From assembly GCA_965371945.1 (NCBI GenBank), contig CBDVAK010000228.1, forward strand, positions 1 through 5,970: a stretch of 5,970 nt of DNA, in the 5' to 3' direction. The notes under the pieces are model-generated. The model made no database searches and was not told the DNA's origin. It saw nothing but the letters and a program-made list of their open reading frames with translations. Origin of the DNA: CBDVAK01 sp965371945 (GTDB lineage Bacteria > Pseudomonadota > Gammaproteobacteria > Competibacterales > JAHEDQ01). Made by a program: the position numbers and the translations under genes. How positions within the stretch are numbered: position 1 is the stretch's first letter; every line of letters starts with the position of its first letter. Shown in pieces: positions 5,905 to 5,970 of this stretch.

Positions 5905-5907
5905 CGA

Positions 5908-5970
5908 TCAACTCCTTGCGGTCCGGCCGGGATTTTGTTGTTTGGTGAATCGCAGCACATGAGCCGCGAA
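5908..5970 (-). CDS. C-terminal end of an upstream operon gene, possibly pcaD (truncated at window edge)
   Basis: On the minus strand one frame is open from the window edge to a TGA at 5910-5908 and encodes FAAHVLRFTKQQNPGRTARS. The stop is followed by only 3 nt before the pcaH ATG. The pattern F-x-x-x-V-L-x-F followed by a short polar tail resembles the last helix of alpha/beta hydrolases such as 3-oxoadipate enol-lactonase (PcaD). PcaD often lies upstream of pcaHG in proteobacterial pca clusters. Twenty residues cannot prove this, and a second frame is also open here, so both the reading frame and the identity are uncertain. Confidence 0.4.
   Translation of the reverse strand, partial: FAAHVLRFTKQQNPGRTARS
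5912..5917 (-). promoter_or_regulatory. Strong ribosome binding site of pcaH
   Basis: A near-ideal AAGGAG on the minus strand sits 7 nt before ATG 5904. It is the strongest Shine-Dalgarno sequence in the operon and supports ATG 5904 rather than the internal Met at 5883. It lies inside the last codons of the putative upstream gene. Confidence 0.8.

Noticed and set aside
1..5970. CRISPR array, tRNA, rRNA or riboswitch
   Set aside because: No regularly spaced repeats, tRNA-like cloverleaf or recognisable riboswitch core were seen, and nearly all of the window is accounted for by protein-coding genes.

Overview
The window is GC-rich (estimated low 60s percent), densely coded bacterial DNA. Gene content and protein similarity suggest a proteobacterium, most likely a gammaproteobacterium. 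I cannot name a genus. Essentially all of it is coding. The longest stretch without a gene is about 170 bp, and a structured repeat fills it.

Layout. Positions 1-128 (+) hold the last codons of a hydrophobic, permease-like protein. Positions 214-1005 (+) encode an exported protein with two tandem META (HslJ-type) domains. Positions 1014-1176 form a MITE-like palindrome with imperfect 27-bp inverted ends, lying between convergent genes. From 5970 back to 1174 (-) runs one tight operon: end of an upstream gene (perhaps pcaD), pcaH, pcaG, a BKACE/DUF849 gene, pcaB and pobA. Junctions are 4-nt or shorter overlaps or short gaps (3, 22 and 49 nt), so the genes are probably cotranscribed. The operon promoter lies outside the window.

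How the genes work together. PobA hydroxylates 4-hydroxybenzoate to protocatechuate. PcaGH cleaves the ring between the hydroxylated carbons to give 3-carboxy-cis,cis-muconate. PcaB cycloisomerises this to 4-carboxymuconolactone. PcaC and PcaD, not seen intact here, would continue to beta-ketoadipate. The unusual member is the BKACE gene between pcaG and pcaB. BKACE enzymes exchange acyl groups between a beta-keto acid and acetyl-CoA. Applied to beta-ketoadipate, this would give succinyl-CoA plus acetoacetate in one step, replacing the usual CoA transferase (PcaIJ) and thiolase (PcaF). This is the most interesting hypothesis in the window. The other main observation is the palindromic element, which abuts the pobA stop codon.
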